From Saccharospirillum salsuginis (GTDB taxonomy: Bacteria > Pseudomonadota > Gammaproteobacteria > Pseudomonadales > Natronospirillaceae), in assembly GCF_014651855.1 (NCBI RefSeq), contig NZ_BMXR01000008.1:33438-97437 (forward strand): 64,000 nt of DNA. Direction: 5' to 3'. Shown here piece by piece: positions 1 to 9,598 of the stretch. Below the pieces are notes generated by a model. It saw only the letters and a list, made by a program, of their open reading frames with translations. It made no database searches and was not told where the DNA came from. The translations under genes and the position numbers were made by a program. Positions within the stretch are counted from its first letter, which is position 1. The number at the start of each line of letters is the position of its first letter.

Positions 1-555
1 CGCGGCAAATCGCTGCATGAGGCCGGTCTCGATCGGGTCACCGGCGACCACATGGGCATGCTCGCCACCGTCATGAACGCCCTGGCCATGCGCGACGCAC
101 TCGAGCGTTCCAATATTCGCAGCCGCGTCATGTCCGCCATTCCCATGTCCGGCATTGTCGAACACTACGACCGCCGCAGCGCCATCCGCTACCTGACCCA
201 GGGTGACGTAGTCATCTTCTCCGCCGGCACCGGCAACCCCTTCTTCACCACCGATTCCGCCGCCTGCCTGCGCGGCATCGAAGTCGAAGCCGAGGTCGTA
301 CTTAAAGCCACCAATGTGGACGGCGTGTATAGTGATGATCCCCGAACCAATCCGGATGCGGTAAAATACGATCGTTTGACCTACAACGAAGCCCTGGAGA
401 AGCAACTCGGGGTGATGGATTTGACGGCTGTCTGCCTCGTGCGGGATCATAATATGCCGGTTCGGGTGTTCAATATGAACAAACCCGGAGCCCTGGTATC
501 GCTGATGGTCGGTGGTAACGAGGGGACGCTCATGGTAGAGGACATAACTGCATGA
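1..555 (+). CDS. pyrH: UMP kinase, C-terminal part (5' end outside window)
   Basis: Phosphorylates UMP to UDP in pyrimidine nucleotide synthesis, in the cytoplasm as a hexamer. The reading frame is open from base 1, and 184 residues remain of a protein of usually about 240, so roughly the first 55-60 residues lie upstream. Visible family signatures are the TGNPFFTTDSAA segment, the KATNVDGVYSDDP segment that contacts nucleotide, and LTAVCL near the end. The stop codon overlaps the frr start (ATGA), the usual pyrH-frr coupling. Assignment rests on the protein motifs and the neighbouring frr-uppS-cdsA order. Confidence 0.96.
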   Translation, partial: RGKSLHEAGLDRVTGDHMGMLATVMNALAMRDALERSNIRSRVMSAIPMSGIVEHYDRRSAIRYLTQGDVVIFSAGTGNPFFTTDSAACLRGIEVEAEVVLKATNVDGVYSDDPRTNPDAVKYDRLTYNEALEKQLGVMDLTAVCLVRDHNMPVRVFNMNKPGALVSLMVGGNEGTLMVEDITA

Positions 556-1109
556 TCGAAGAGCTTAAAACAGAGACCGAAGCCCACAACCGCAAGGCCC
601 TCCAGGCCCTGGACGAAGGCTTCAACAAAATTCGCACCGGCCGGGCCAACCCGTCCATATTCGACGGTGTTCAGGTCAGCTATTACGGCAATCTCACGCC
701 GCTCAAGCAGGTCGCCAACATCAACGTCGAAGACGGCCGCACCCTGGCCATCGTTCCCTGGGAAAAGAACCTCGTCCCGGAGATCGAAAAAGCCATCATG
801 AAATCCGACCTCGGCCTCAACCCGGCCACCTCGGGCGACAAGATCCGCGTCGTCATGCCGTCTCTGACCGAAGAGACCCGCCGCGAGATGATCAAGGTCG
901 CCCGCGCCGAAGCCGAGAAGGCCCGGGTCTCCATTCGCAGCGCCCGTCGTGACGCCAACGCCACGATCAAGGAACTGATCAAGGAAAAAGAGCTCTCCGA
1001 GGACGAAGGTCGCCGCGGCGAAGAGACCATCCAGAAGCTGACCGACAAGGCCATCGCCCAGGTCGAAGAGCATCTGGAATCCAAGGAAAAAGAACTGCTG
1101 ACGGTCTGA
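552..1109 (+). CDS. frr: Ribosome recycling factor
   Basis: Splits post-termination ribosomes together with EF-G. The product has 185 residues, the normal family length, and is rich in charged helix as expected for the three-helix bundle domain. The signatures KIRTGRANPSIFDG near residues 27-40 and the C-terminal stretch with EEHLESKEKELLTV are typical. It starts inside the pyrH stop (ATGA overlap), so the two are probably translated together. It is followed by 278 bp holding palindromic element A1 before uppS. Confidence 0.97.
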   Translation: MIEELKTETEAHNRKALQALDEGFNKIRTGRANPSIFDGVQVSYYGNLTPLKQVANINVEDGRTLAIVPWEKNLVPEIEKAIMKSDLGLNPATSGDKIRVVMPSLTEETRREMIKVARAEAEKARVSIRSARRDANATIKELIKEKELSEDEGRRGEETIQKLTDKAIAQVEEHLESKEKELLTV

Positions 1110-1202
1110 TCCGCCCGCAGAAGACCAGCAAGGGCAGCATGGGTTACCATGTTGCCTTTGTTTTTATAGCGGGAACAAACCGGCTGAGTTGGCAAACAAC
1201 GA

Positions 1203-1315
1203 GCGACGGTTGCCGGGGGTGCTCAACCGGGGATGTCGGCAGCAAGGATGCTGCCGTCAAGCCTACATGGATGTATTTACGGCGACCCCGGAGGAGCACC
1301 CCCGGCAGCCGGCGC
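1203..1315 (+). repeat. Palindromic element A1 (core sense +)
   Basis: First copy of a family of 13. Outer arms are 1203-1224 and 1294-1315: 22 pairs, of which 20 are Watson-Crick, one is U-G on the plus strand and one is A-G. Inside lie hairpin P2 (cggcagca / tgctgccg, loop AGGA, about 1238-1257) and hairpin P3 (TACATGGATGTA, 1264-1275), followed by the conserved tail TTTACGGCGACCCC. It lies between frr and uppS and reads in the same direction. There is no T-run, so it is not an ordinary terminator. Short ORFs across it are artefacts of the repeat. Confidence 0.85.
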
Positions 1316-1387
1316 GAACCACTGGCACCTGATCAACCGAGCCGAACAAACCGCCCGGACATTCAAGAAACGAATATTGGATAGCCT

Positions 1388-2143
1388 ATGACCACTGTCT
1401 CCGAAGAGGGCGTCACCAAAGTCCCCCGCCATGTGGCCATTATCATGGATGGAAACAACCGCTGGGCGAAAAAACGCCTGCTGGGCGGCATCGCCGGTCA
1501 TAAAGCCGGTCTCAAGTCCGTACGCGCCGTGGTCGAAAACTGCGCGCGATCCGGCGTTGAAGTGCTCACCCTGTACGCCTTCAGCTCCGAAAACTGGCGC
1601 CGGCCCAAAGACGAAGTCAACGCCCTGATGGAACTCTTCCTCCTGGCGCTGAACCGGGAAGTCAAAAAACTGCACAAGAACAACCTGAAACTGCGGGTCA
1701 TCGGCGACAAAACCGGCTTCAGTCAGACCATTCAGAACGCCATCGCCAAAGCCGAGGCCATGACCGCCCATAACACCGGCATGACACTCGCCATCGCCGC
1801 CAATTACGGTGGCCACTGGGACATCACCCAGGCCGCGCGCAGTCTCGCCCGCGACGTCGCCTGCGGCAACCTGAGTCCCGACCAGGTCACCGAAGAGGCG
1901 CTTCAGGCCCGAATCGCCCTGGGTGATCTGCCCGCGCCGGACCTGTGCATTCGCACCGCCGGTGAACAACGCATCTCCAACTTCCTGCTGTGGCAATTCG
2001 CCTACACCGAATTCTACTTCTCCGACGAATACTGGCCGGATTTCGACCTGGCATCGTTGCAGCGGGCCTTCGCCAGCTACGCCGGACGCGTGCGCCGATT
2101 CGGCCGTACCGACGAGCAGCTGGAACAGACCGTGAGCTCCTGA
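1388..2143 (+). CDS. uppS: Undecaprenyl diphosphate synthase (cis-prenyltransferase)
   Basis: Condenses eight isopentenyl diphosphates with farnesyl diphosphate to make the C55 carrier lipid used for peptidoglycan and O-antigen. The protein has 251 residues. HVAIIMDGNNRWAKKR near residue 16 holds the catalytic Asp, and the IRTAGEQRISNFLLWQ motif near 190 binds the diphosphate of IPP. Tyr and acidic residues follow in AYTEFYF. It sits directly upstream of cdsA with a 2-bp gap. Element A1 lies in the 278-bp leader. It pairs functionally with the PopT-like carrier recycler at 27524-28411. Confidence 0.97.
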   Translation: MTTVSEEGVTKVPRHVAIIMDGNNRWAKKRLLGGIAGHKAGLKSVRAVVENCARSGVEVLTLYAFSSENWRRPKDEVNALMELFLLALNREVKKLHKNNLKLRVIGDKTGFSQTIQNAIAKAEAMTAHNTGMTLAIAANYGGHWDITQAARSLARDVACGNLSPDQVTEEALQARIALGDLPAPDLCIRTAGEQRISNFLLWQFAYTEFYFSDEYWPDFDLASLQRAFASYAGRVRRFGRTDEQLEQTVSS

Positions 2144-2145
2144 AC

Positions 2146-2970
2146 ATGCTTTTCCAACGAGTTGTAACCGCACTGGTGCTGGCACCACTGATGCTGGCGG
2201 GTATCTACCTGCTGCCCGCCGTCTGGTTTTCCGCCTTTATCGGAGCCATCGTCGTACTGGGCGCCTGGGAATGGGCCAATCTGGCCGGATACCAGCGCAT
2301 GACCTCCCGACTGGGTCTGGCAGCCCTGACCGCCGGCCTGCTGGTGGCGATTTCCTGGGTGCAGAACGCGACCCCCGTCACCTGGCTCGCGCTGACGCTC
2401 TGGTCGTTGCTCTGGTGGGTATTGGCGCTGGCGCTGGTCGTCGCCTATCCCGCCAGCCAGGGGGTGATTCGCCGACGATGGGTCCGCCTGTTGATCGCGA
2501 TTCCCGTTCTGTTACCCCTCTGGCTCGGGTTGAACGTCCTCAAGGCCCACGACCAGGCCAACCTGGTGCTGACATGGCTGATGCTGCTGGTCTGGGGCGC
2601 CGATATCGGAGCCTATTTCGCCGGCCGCGCCTTCGGCAACCGCAAACTGGCACCCCATGTCAGCCCCGGCAAGACCTGGGCCGGCGTCTATGGCGGCATG
2701 GCCACCTCGGTGGCGATTTCGGCCATCATCGGTATCGCCTTTCTGGCCGACCTGGACGGCGCCCAATGGGGATTGATGCTGTTCGTCAGCGCCGTTGTCG
2801 TGGCGATCTCCGTGCTGGGCGACCTGCTGGAGAGCCTGCTCAAACGATATCGCGGCATCAAGGACAGTTCACATCTGCTGCCCGGCCATGGTGGTATCCT
2901 CGACCGGATCGACAGCCTGTGCGCGGCCACACCCATGTTTTGTCTCTTGCTTGCTCTGGTAGCGGTATAG
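2146..2970 (+). CDS. cdsA: Phosphatidate cytidylyltransferase (CDP-diglyceride synthase)
   Basis: Makes CDP-diacylglycerol from CTP and phosphatidic acid in the inner membrane. I chose the ATG at 2146, two bases after the uppS stop, giving 274 residues beginning MLFQRVVTALVLAPLML; a longer frame exists upstream but would overlap uppS widely. About eight hydrophobic segments are visible. The family signature is at the C-terminal end: LLKRYRGIKDSSHLLPGHGG followed by ILDRIDSL. The gene is followed after 6 bp by dxr. Confidence 0.96.
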   Translation: MLFQRVVTALVLAPLMLAGIYLLPAVWFSAFIGAIVVLGAWEWANLAGYQRMTSRLGLAALTAGLLVAISWVQNATPVTWLALTLWSLLWWVLALALVVAYPASQGVIRRRWVRLLIAIPVLLPLWLGLNVLKAHDQANLVLTWLMLLVWGADIGAYFAGRAFGNRKLAPHVSPGKTWAGVYGGMATSVAISAIIGIAFLADLDGAQWGLMLFVSAVVVAISVLGDLLESLLKRYRGIKDSSHLLPGHGGILDRIDSLCAATPMFCLLLALVAV

Positions 2971-2976
2971 CCGACC

Positions 2977-4164
2977 ATGACAGATCATACAGACGTTCTA
3001 CGCCAAACCGTCAGCGTGCTCGGAGCCACCGGCTCCGTCGGCTGCAATACCCTGGACGTGATCGAACGGCATCCGGACCGTTTCGACCTGTTCGCCATCA
3101 GCGGTCATCGCAACCTGGACCGGTTGGCGGAGCAAGCCCTTCGCTTCCGGCCTCGGTATGTGGTGGTGCCGGACGATACCGGTCGCACCCAATTGCTCGA
3201 ACGACTGAGCGGGCAGGGCACCGAGATACTGGTCGGCGAGGCGGCACTGGCGGACGTGGCCGCGCACCCCGACGTCGACACCGTCATGGCGGCGATCGTC
3301 GGTTCGGCGGGGTTGTCCTCGTCGCTGGCGGCGGCCCGCGCCGGTAAACGATTATTGCTGGCCAACAAGGAGAGCCTGGTCGTGGCCGGGCATCTGCTGA
3401 TGGCCGCCGTAGCCGAGTCCGGTGCTGAATTGCTGCCGATCGACAGCGAACACAATGCCATTTTCCAGTGCATGCCGTCGGATCATCGTCGCCAGGGGAT
3501 CGCCTCCGTATTGCTGACCGCATCCGGCGGTCCCCTGCGGGATATGTCGGCCGGACAACTGGCCGGTGTGACGCCGGAACAGGCGGTCGCTCATCCCAAC
3601 TGGTCGATGGGCCGCAAGATATCCGTCGATTCCGCCTCGCTGATGAACAAGGGGCTGGAACTGATCGAGGCCTGCTGGCTGTTCGATCTGACGCCGGATC
3701 AGATCGAGGTGGTGATCCACCCGCAAAGCGTCATTCATTCCATGGTGCGCTATCTGGACGGGTCCGTCATCGCCCAGATGGGCACACCGGACATGCGCAC
3801 GCCCATCGCCTATGGCCTGGCCTATCCGGATCGCATCGTCAGCGGCGCCGAACCGCTGGCGTTCGATCCAACCCTGCAACTGACGTTCGATACCCCCGAC
3901 CGTGACCGTTTTCCCTGTTTGCGCCTGGCCGAGGAGGCCATCGCCGACGGCGGTACCCTGCCGGCCGTGCTTAATGCCGCCAATGAAATCACCGTCGCCG
4001 CTTTTCTGGACCGTCGCTTGTCTTTCCCGGACATCGCACGCATTAATGAGGCCGTTATGAACCAAATGGGGGCCGAGCCGGTACAATCCGTCGAGCAATT
4101 GTTGAGCGTGGACGCCCGCGCCCGTGCGTTGGCGGATCAGGCCCTCGAGGAACCGCGTACATGA
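2977..4164 (+). CDS. dxr: 1-deoxy-D-xylulose 5-phosphate reductoisomerase
   Basis: Second step of the MEP isoprenoid pathway: converts DXP to MEP using NADPH. The product has 395 residues, normal length. The N-terminal nucleotide-binding motif is VLGATGSVGCNTLDVI (about 14-29). The metal and substrate site includes PIDSEHNAIFQ near 155, and SMGRKISVDSASLMNKGLE near 210 is a strong family stretch. It supplies the same pathway as ispD and ispF at 24675-25849. The stop overlaps the rseP start by 4 bp (ATGA). Confidence 0.97.
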   Translation: MTDHTDVLRQTVSVLGATGSVGCNTLDVIERHPDRFDLFAISGHRNLDRLAEQALRFRPRYVVVPDDTGRTQLLERLSGQGTEILVGEAALADVAAHPDVDTVMAAIVGSAGLSSSLAAARAGKRLLLANKESLVVAGHLLMAAVAESGAELLPIDSEHNAIFQCMPSDHRRQGIASVLLTASGGPLRDMSAGQLAGVTPEQAVAHPNWSMGRKISVDSASLMNKGLELIEACWLFDLTPDQIEVVIHPQSVIHSMVRYLDGSVIAQMGTPDMRTPIAYGLAYPDRIVSGAEPLAFDPTLQLTFDTPDRDRFPCLRLAEEAIADGGTLPAVLNAANEITVAAFLDRRLSFPDIARINEAVMNQMGAEPVQSVEQLLSVDARARALADQALEEPRT

Positions 4165-5510
4165 ACGTCCTTTTAAGTGTGATCGGCCTGTTGGTGGCCC
4201 TGGGAATCCTGGTGACCGTGCACGAGTACGGTCATTTCTGGGTGGCCCGTCGCAATGGCATCAAGGTGCTGCGTTTTTCCATCGGCTTCGGCCAGCCGCT
4301 GTACCGCTGGTACGACAAACAGGGCACTGAGTTCGCCATCGCCTGGATCCCTCTTGGTGGCTACGTCAAGATGCTGGATGAGCGGGAAGGTCCGGTACCG
4401 GCCGCCGAACAGCACGGCGAGTTCATGTCGAAAACACCGCTGCAGCGTATCGCCGTCGCATCGGCCGGTCCCCTGGCCAACTTCCTGTTCGCGATTCTGG
4501 CGTTCGCCCTTCTGTATACCATTGGCGTGCAGGGGCTGAAGCCGCTGGTCGACCAGCCGCCTACCGAAACCCCGGCCGCCGAGGCGGGTTTTGAGCGTGG
4601 CGATCGCATACTCGCGATCGATGGTCACGAGGTCGATACCTGGAGAGAGGTCAATCTGACCCTCGCCCAGCGCGTCGGCGACAGCGGAGAGATCGAATTC
4701 CGGGTTGCCCGTGACGGCCGTGAGCGGCGTCTGAACGTCCCGGTCGAGCGCTGGCTGAGCCAAGAGTCGGAACCGAACCCGATGGCGAACCTGGGGCTCT
4801 ATGTTCAGCGACCCGAAGTCCCGGCCGTCATCGGTCAATTGATGCCGGGCGAGGCGGCCGAAGCGGCCGGCCTGCAAGTCGGGGACCAGGTCCTGCGGAC
4901 CGAGGGTCAAGTGATTGAAAATTGGCTGGACTGGGTCGAAGTGATCCAGCTCAATGGGGGCCGCTCGCTCGACGTCGAGGTACTGCGCGATGGTGAGCGC
5001 ATGACCCTTGAGATTACCCCGCGAACCCGCGAGGTCGAGGGCGAAACCCAGGGCTACATCGGGGCCGGAGCCGCGAGCTTCGAATGGCCGGAAGAGCAGA
5101 TTGTCACCCATCGGGTCATGCCCTGGACGGCTATTGCCTGGGGTCTTCGGGACACCTGGGAGATGGTCGGTCTCAGCTTCGGCATGCTCGGAAAAATGGT
5201 GACCGGCCAGGTCTCGTTCGAGCAAATCGGTGGTCCGATTTCCATGGCACAGCTCGCCGGTGATTCGGTGCAGGGCGGTCTGGAAAGCTTTGTTCGCTAT
5301 CTGGCGTTCATCAGCATCGCCCTGGGGGTCATGAACCTGCTTCCGATCCCGATCCTCGATGGCGGCCACATTCTGTTTTACTCCATCGAATGGTTGCGCG
5401 GGCGCCCTGTGTCCGAGCGAATGCAAATCATCGCCACCCAGGTCGGACTGATGCTGATCATCGGTCTGATGATGGTGGCGTTTTACAATGACATCGGGCG
5501 ATTGGGCTGA
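4161..5510 (+). CDS. rseP: RseP site-2 intramembrane zinc metalloprotease
   Basis: Cleaves the transmembrane part of RseA-type anti-sigma factors to release the envelope-stress sigma factor, and clears signal peptides. It has 449 residues. The zinc motif HEYGH lies in the first membrane segment (about residues 21-25), two PDZ domains fill roughly residues 115-290, and the second active-site motif LLPIPILDGGH is near residue 395. It is coupled to dxr by ATGA overlap and precedes bamA, the standard arrangement. Confidence 0.97.
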   Translation: MNVLLSVIGLLVALGILVTVHEYGHFWVARRNGIKVLRFSIGFGQPLYRWYDKQGTEFAIAWIPLGGYVKMLDEREGPVPAAEQHGEFMSKTPLQRIAVASAGPLANFLFAILAFALLYTIGVQGLKPLVDQPPTETPAAEAGFERGDRILAIDGHEVDTWREVNLTLAQRVGDSGEIEFRVARDGRERRLNVPVERWLSQESEPNPMANLGLYVQRPEVPAVIGQLMPGEAAEAAGLQVGDQVLRTEGQVIENWLDWVEVIQLNGGRSLDVEVLRDGERMTLEITPRTREVEGETQGYIGAGAASFEWPEEQIVTHRVMPWTAIAWGLRDTWEMVGLSFGMLGKMVTGQVSFEQIGGPISMAQLAGDSVQGGLESFVRYLAFISIALGVMNLLPIPILDGGHILFYSIEWLRGRPVSERMQIIATQVGLMLIIGLMMVAFYNDIGRLG

Positions 5511-5538
5511 CCGCGCAACGCCTCGACAACGTCTATGC

Positions 5539-5560
5539 GGCCGGGTGCGGGCACCCGGCC
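5539..5560 (+). other. Perfect GC hairpin between rseP and bamA
   Basis: Arms ggccgggtgc (5539-5548) and gcacccggcc (5551-5560) are perfectly complementary and are followed by gattgttt. It could be a weak terminator or attenuator that adjusts bamA expression relative to rseP. The T-run is short, so the role is inferred. Confidence 0.5.
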
Positions 5561-5584
5561 GATTGTTTGAGAATGGGAGATTCT

Positions 5585-7927
5585 ATGAGATCAGCGTGTG
5601 CAGCATTGACGGCGTTGCTGCTGAGTGTCGGTGCCTGGGCCGAGCCTTTCGAGTTGTCAGCGATCACCATCAATGGCCTGCAACGGGTCTCCCTGGGCTC
5701 GGTGCTGCGCGCTTTGCCGATCCAGGAAGGCGATCGGGTCGATTCGGACAACGCCGATGAATGGCTGCGGTCGGTTTACTCGACCGGGTACTTCAGCGAT
5801 GTTCGCGTACTGCGGGATGGCGACGAACTGATTTTCGAGTTGACCGAGCGTCCCTCCATCGACTCGGTCGAATTCTCCGGCAACAAGACCATACCCACCG
5901 AAACGCTGGAGCGGGTATTGAATAACGTGGGTCTGGCCGAAGGTGAAATTTACAGCCAGTCCCTGCTGGAGGGGATCGAGCTGGAACTGGAACGACAGTA
6001 CGCCATGCAAGGGCGTTACAACGCCACCGTCGAGCCCGAGATTACCCCGCTGTCGCTCAATCGCGTCAAAGTCGAACTCGACATCAACGAAGGACCGGTG
6101 GCCACGATCGACCACATCGAGATCACCGGCAACGAAGTCTTCACAGACGACGAACTGCTCGACACCCTGCGTTTGCGCGAGTCCAGTTCACGTTATGTTT
6201 TCCAATGGATCGCCCGCCGTAACCGCTTCGGTCAGGCCCAATTGACCGGCGACCTGTCGCGACTGGAAGACTACTATCTCGACCGGGGCTACCTGGACTT
6301 TCGACTGGAATCCCATCAGGTTTCCATCGCCGACAACAAGTCCGACATCACCCTGATCTTCAATGTCTTCGAAGGCGAACCCTATCACGTCTCCGGCATT
6401 CAACTGACCGGTGACCTGGTCGATCTCGACGAGGAACTGAATGGCCTGGTCGACGTCGAGTCCGGCGATCTGTATTCCCGGGTCGCCATCAGCAACATCA
6501 GTTCCGCCATCACCGATGCCCTGGGCGCGCGCGGCTATGCCTTCGCCGATGTCCAGACCCAGCTCGACCCCGACCGGGAAGCCCGCACCGTCGATGTCAC
6601 CCTGAGCGTGAACCCCGGCAAGCCGGTCTACGTCAACCGCATCGAGATTCGCGGCAACAGTGAAACCAACGACGAAGTGATCCGTCGTGAATTGCGCCAG
6701 CTGGAACGGGCCCTGGTCATCAACCGCAATATCCGCCTGTCGAAAGGCCGGCTGGAGCGGCTGGGGTATTTCAAACGGGTGGACATTCGCACCCAGCGTG
6801 TGGAAGGGCGTGACGACCTGGTGGATCTGATCGTCGTGGTCGACGAAGCCACCCAGCGCGAAATCAGCGGCTCCATCGGCTACTCGGACGTCAGCGGTTT
6901 CTTCACCGAAGCCAAGATGCAACAGAAGAACTTCCAGGGTAAGGGGTATGACTTCTCCGCGTCGGTGACCGTGAACAGCACCGAACAGAACTACAATCTC
7001 TCGTTCGAGGACCCGTATTTCACGGTTAACGGCGTCAGCCGGGGCATCGATCTGTATTACCGGCGCACCGATTTCAGCCAGGCCACCTTCAGTAAATACG
7101 CCACCAACACGGCCGGCGGCCGATTGACGCTGGGCTATCCGATCTCGGAGAACCAGCGCCTGAACTATGCCCTGGGCTACAGCCAGGACGAACTCTTCCT
7201 GAGTGACTCGGCGCCCCAGGAAATGACCGACTTCAAGGACGCGAACGGCGACGATTACGAGATCATCGATGCCCGCGTGACCTGGAATTACAACACCCTG
7301 AACGGGACCTTCAAGGCCACGCGCGGTCGTCAGATGTCGTTGTCGACCGAGGTGGCCACGCCTCTGGGCGATCTGACCTATTATCGCCTGACCGGCAACG
7401 CCGAGCAGTATTTCCCGGTAAACGACGACTACAGCTTCCGTCTGCATACCGATCTGGGCTATGGCGGTGGATACGGCGATGCCGACACCCTGCCGTTTTA
7501 CAAGAACTTTTACGCCGGTGGCGTGCGTTCGGTTCGCGGCTTCCGGTATGGTTCCCTGGGTCCGCTCAGTACACCGAGTGTGGACGAAAACGGTGATGAT
7601 CTGACGGATCCGTCGCCGATCGGCGGCAACATCAAGGTGTTGTACGGTGCGGAACTGCTGGTTCCCATGCCGTTCGTCAAGGACCAGAGCTCGTTTCGAG
7701 CTTCTCTGTTCCTGGACGGCGGAAACGTATTCACGGATCAATGCCGTACCGATAACGAAACCTGCCAGGAAGGTATTGATTTCGCCGAAATGCGGTATGC
7801 TGCCGGGGTTGACGTGACCTGGATAACACCGTTGGCGCCGCTCAGCTTCAGCTACGCCTGGCCGCTGAACGCCCAGGACGGCGACCTGGAGAAGAACTTT
7901 GCCTTTACCATCGGCCTGTCATACTAA
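5585..7927 (+). CDS. bamA: Outer-membrane protein assembly factor BamA
   Basis: Core of the BAM complex that folds beta-barrels into the outer membrane. I chose the ATG at 5585, preceded by GGGAGA four bases upstream, giving 780 residues; an in-frame TTG at 5567 is less likely. A signal peptide ends at about AWA in MRSACAALTALLLSVGAWA. Five POTRA repeats fill about residues 20-420 and the C-terminal barrel the rest. The conserved lid motif VRGF is seen in GGVRSVRGFRYG, and the protein ends in aromatic FTIGLSY, the outer-membrane insertion signal. Its partner chaperone gene skp follows. Confidence 0.97.
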   Translation: MRSACAALTALLLSVGAWAEPFELSAITINGLQRVSLGSVLRALPIQEGDRVDSDNADEWLRSVYSTGYFSDVRVLRDGDELIFELTERPSIDSVEFSGNKTIPTETLERVLNNVGLAEGEIYSQSLLEGIELELERQYAMQGRYNATVEPEITPLSLNRVKVELDINEGPVATIDHIEITGNEVFTDDELLDTLRLRESSSRYVFQWIARRNRFGQAQLTGDLSRLEDYYLDRGYLDFRLESHQVSIADNKSDITLIFNVFEGEPYHVSGIQLTGDLVDLDEELNGLVDVESGDLYSRVAISNISSAITDALGARGYAFADVQTQLDPDREARTVDVTLSVNPGKPVYVNRIEIRGNSETNDEVIRRELRQLERALVINRNIRLSKGRLERLGYFKRVDIRTQRVEGRDDLVDLIVVVDEATQREISGSIGYSDVSGFFTEAKMQQKNFQGKGYDFSASVTVNSTEQNYNLSFEDPYFTVNGVSRGIDLYYRRTDFSQATFSKYATNTAGGRLTLGYPISENQRLNYALGYSQDELFLSDSAPQEMTDFKDANGDDYEIIDARVTWNYNTLNGTFKATRGRQMSLSTEVATPLGDLTYYRLTGNAEQYFPVNDDYSFRLHTDLGYGGGYGDADTLPFYKNFYAGGVRSVRGFRYGSLGPLSTPSVDENGDDLTDPSPIGGNIKVLYGAELLVPMPFVKDQSSFRASLFLDGGNVFTDQCRTDNETCQEGIDFAEMRYAAGVDVTWITPLAPLSFSYAWPLNAQDGDLEKNFAFTIGLSY

Positions 7928-7970
7928 GGCCGACTGAACTGACTTGAACCGACCGGATTTAGGAGTTGCC

Positions 7971-8540
7971 GTGACACAATCAATCGCAACCGCATCGACA
8001 AACCGAGTGCAGACGCTCATTAATCGCCTGATGACCGCCCTGGTCGCCCTGGCCATGGCGGCGGGTGTACAGGCGGCGGAAATTGCCCTGCTCGACCAGA
8101 ACTATGTGTTGTTCAACAGCACGGCGGCGCAGGAGGCCACCGCGGCCCTGAAGCAGGAATTCGCCGAGGAAGAACAGCAGGTACAGACGCTGGAGCAATC
8201 CATTCGCCAACTGCAGAGCAAGGCGAAGACCGACGCCGACATCATGACCGATGAAGAGAAGACGCAACTGCAATCCGACCTGCAACAGAAGGCGCGCAAC
8301 CGCGAACAACTGGTGCGTCAGCTGCAGCAGGTGCAGAACGAGCGTCGCAGCGCCTTTATCCGCCAGCATCAGCCGCTGATGGCCAAGGCGATCGAACAGG
8401 CCGTCGATAAGGATCAGTTCGATATCATCATCGACAAACAGGCGGTCATCTACCATCGTAATTCGCTCGACATTACCGAAGCCGTTCTGGCCGAGTTCAA
8501 CAAGTTGTACGAAACCCAGCAGGAAGAGAGCGGTAACTGA
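7971..8540 (+). CDS. skp: Periplasmic chaperone Skp/OmpH
   Basis: Holds unfolded outer-membrane proteins in the periplasm on their way to BamA. I chose the GTG at 7971 because AGGAG lies five bases before it (7961-7965), giving 189 residues. An internal ATG at 8031 would give a shorter signal peptide but has no Shine-Dalgarno sequence. The signal sequence ends near GVQAA, followed by EIALLDQNYVLFNS and a long Gln/Glu-rich coiled coil typical of the Skp tentacles. The TGA overlaps the lpxD ATG by one base. Confidence 0.92.
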   Translation: MTQSIATASTNRVQTLINRLMTALVALAMAAGVQAAEIALLDQNYVLFNSTAAQEATAALKQEFAEEEQQVQTLEQSIRQLQSKAKTDADIMTDEEKTQLQSDLQQKARNREQLVRQLQQVQNERRSAFIRQHQPLMAKAIEQAVDKDQFDIIIDKQAVIYHRNSLDITEAVLAEFNKLYETQQEESGN

Positions 8541-9598
8541 TGGTCACGGCGAGGGAACTGGCACAGCATTTGGCGGCGGATCTGGCGGGTAACGAGGCGG
8601 CCTGGGATCAGTCCCTGGTCAAGTTGGCCCCGTTGGATAAGGCCGGACCCGACGCGCTCAGTTTTCTCGCCTCGAACAAGTACCGGCGTCGGCTGACCTC
8701 CAGCCAGGCCGGTGCGATACTGCTCAAGGCCGATCAGGTCGAGGCGGCGCCCTCCGGCGCGGCATTGCTGGTCGTCGAAGACCCCTATCTGGCGTATGCC
8801 CGGGTGTCGGAGCGGTTCAGCCGACAGCCGCCGCCGTCCGGCCGCATCCATCCCAGTGCCGTGGTCTCCGAGGACGCCCGCCTGGGCGAACAGGTGACCG
8901 TCGAGGCGAACGCCGTTATCGGCGCCGGGTGTGATATTGGCGATGGTTGCCGCATCGGCCCGGGCTGTGTGCTCGGAGACCGGGTGCACCTGGGGCGCGG
9001 TACCCAACTGATGGCCAACGTCACCCTGTACTATGATGTCATCCTGGGTGCGGACTGCCTGATTCAGTCGGGTGCCGTGATCGGCAGCGATGGCTTCGGC
9101 TATGCCCCCCACACCAATGGCTGGGCCAAGATCGCCCAGGTTGGCGGCGTCCGCATCGGCGACCGGGTCGAAATCGGCGCCAATACCACGGTCGATCGCG
9201 GGGCCATCGAGGACACCGTCATCGAAGACGATGTCATCATCGACAATCTGGTGCAGATCGCCCACAACGTCGTTATCCGACGGGGAACCGCCATGGCGTC
9301 TCAGGTCGGCATATCCGGCAGTACCGACATCGGACGCAATTGCACCCTCGGCGGCCAGGCCGGATTCGCCGGCCATATCAAGATCGCCGACGGCAGCCAT
9401 TTCACCGGTCAGGCCATGGTGACCAAGGGTACCCGCGAAGGCGGTCTCTACTCTTCCGGTTGGCCGATACAGCCGAGCCGGGAATGGCGCCGCACCGTGG
9501 CGCGATTGCGCCAATTGGAAAACATGGAGCAACGCCTCAAGGCACTGGAGAAGGCGTCGGCATCCAAATCATCTTCAGAACAAGAGGACCCCGAATGA
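8540..9598 (+). CDS. lpxD: UDP-3-O-(3-hydroxyacyl)glucosamine N-acyltransferase
   Basis: Third step of lipid A synthesis: adds the second hydroxyacyl chain to the glucosamine. The protein has 352 residues. An N-terminal uridine-binding domain (about 1-100) is followed by many left-handed hexapeptide repeats (for example VIGAGCDIGDGCRIG) and a C-terminal helix. The region around IAHNVVIRRGTAMASQVGIS contains the expected catalytic His. The gene overlaps skp by one base and fabZ by four. Confidence 0.97.
   Translation: MVTARELAQHLAADLAGNEAAWDQSLVKLAPLDKAGPDALSFLASNKYRRRLTSSQAGAILLKADQVEAAPSGAALLVVEDPYLAYARVSERFSRQPPPSGRIHPSAVVSEDARLGEQVTVEANAVIGAGCDIGDGCRIGPGCVLGDRVHLGRGTQLMANVTLYYDVILGADCLIQSGAVIGSDGFGYAPHTNGWAKIAQVGGVRIGDRVEIGANTTVDRGAIEDTVIEDDVIIDNLVQIAHNVVIRRGTAMASQVGISGSTDIGRNCTLGGQAGFAGHIKIADGSHFTGQAMVTKGTREGGLYSSGWPIQPSREWRRTVARLRQLENMEQRLKALEKASASKSSSEQEDPE

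Noticed and set aside
1139..1384. Small ORFs inside A elements (also near 17369, 24114, 31067, 51212, 57227) with a recurring Met-Asp-Val-Phe-Thr-Ala-type peptide
   Set aside because: The shared peptide is just the translation of the repeat core in one frame; frames, starts and ends differ between copies.
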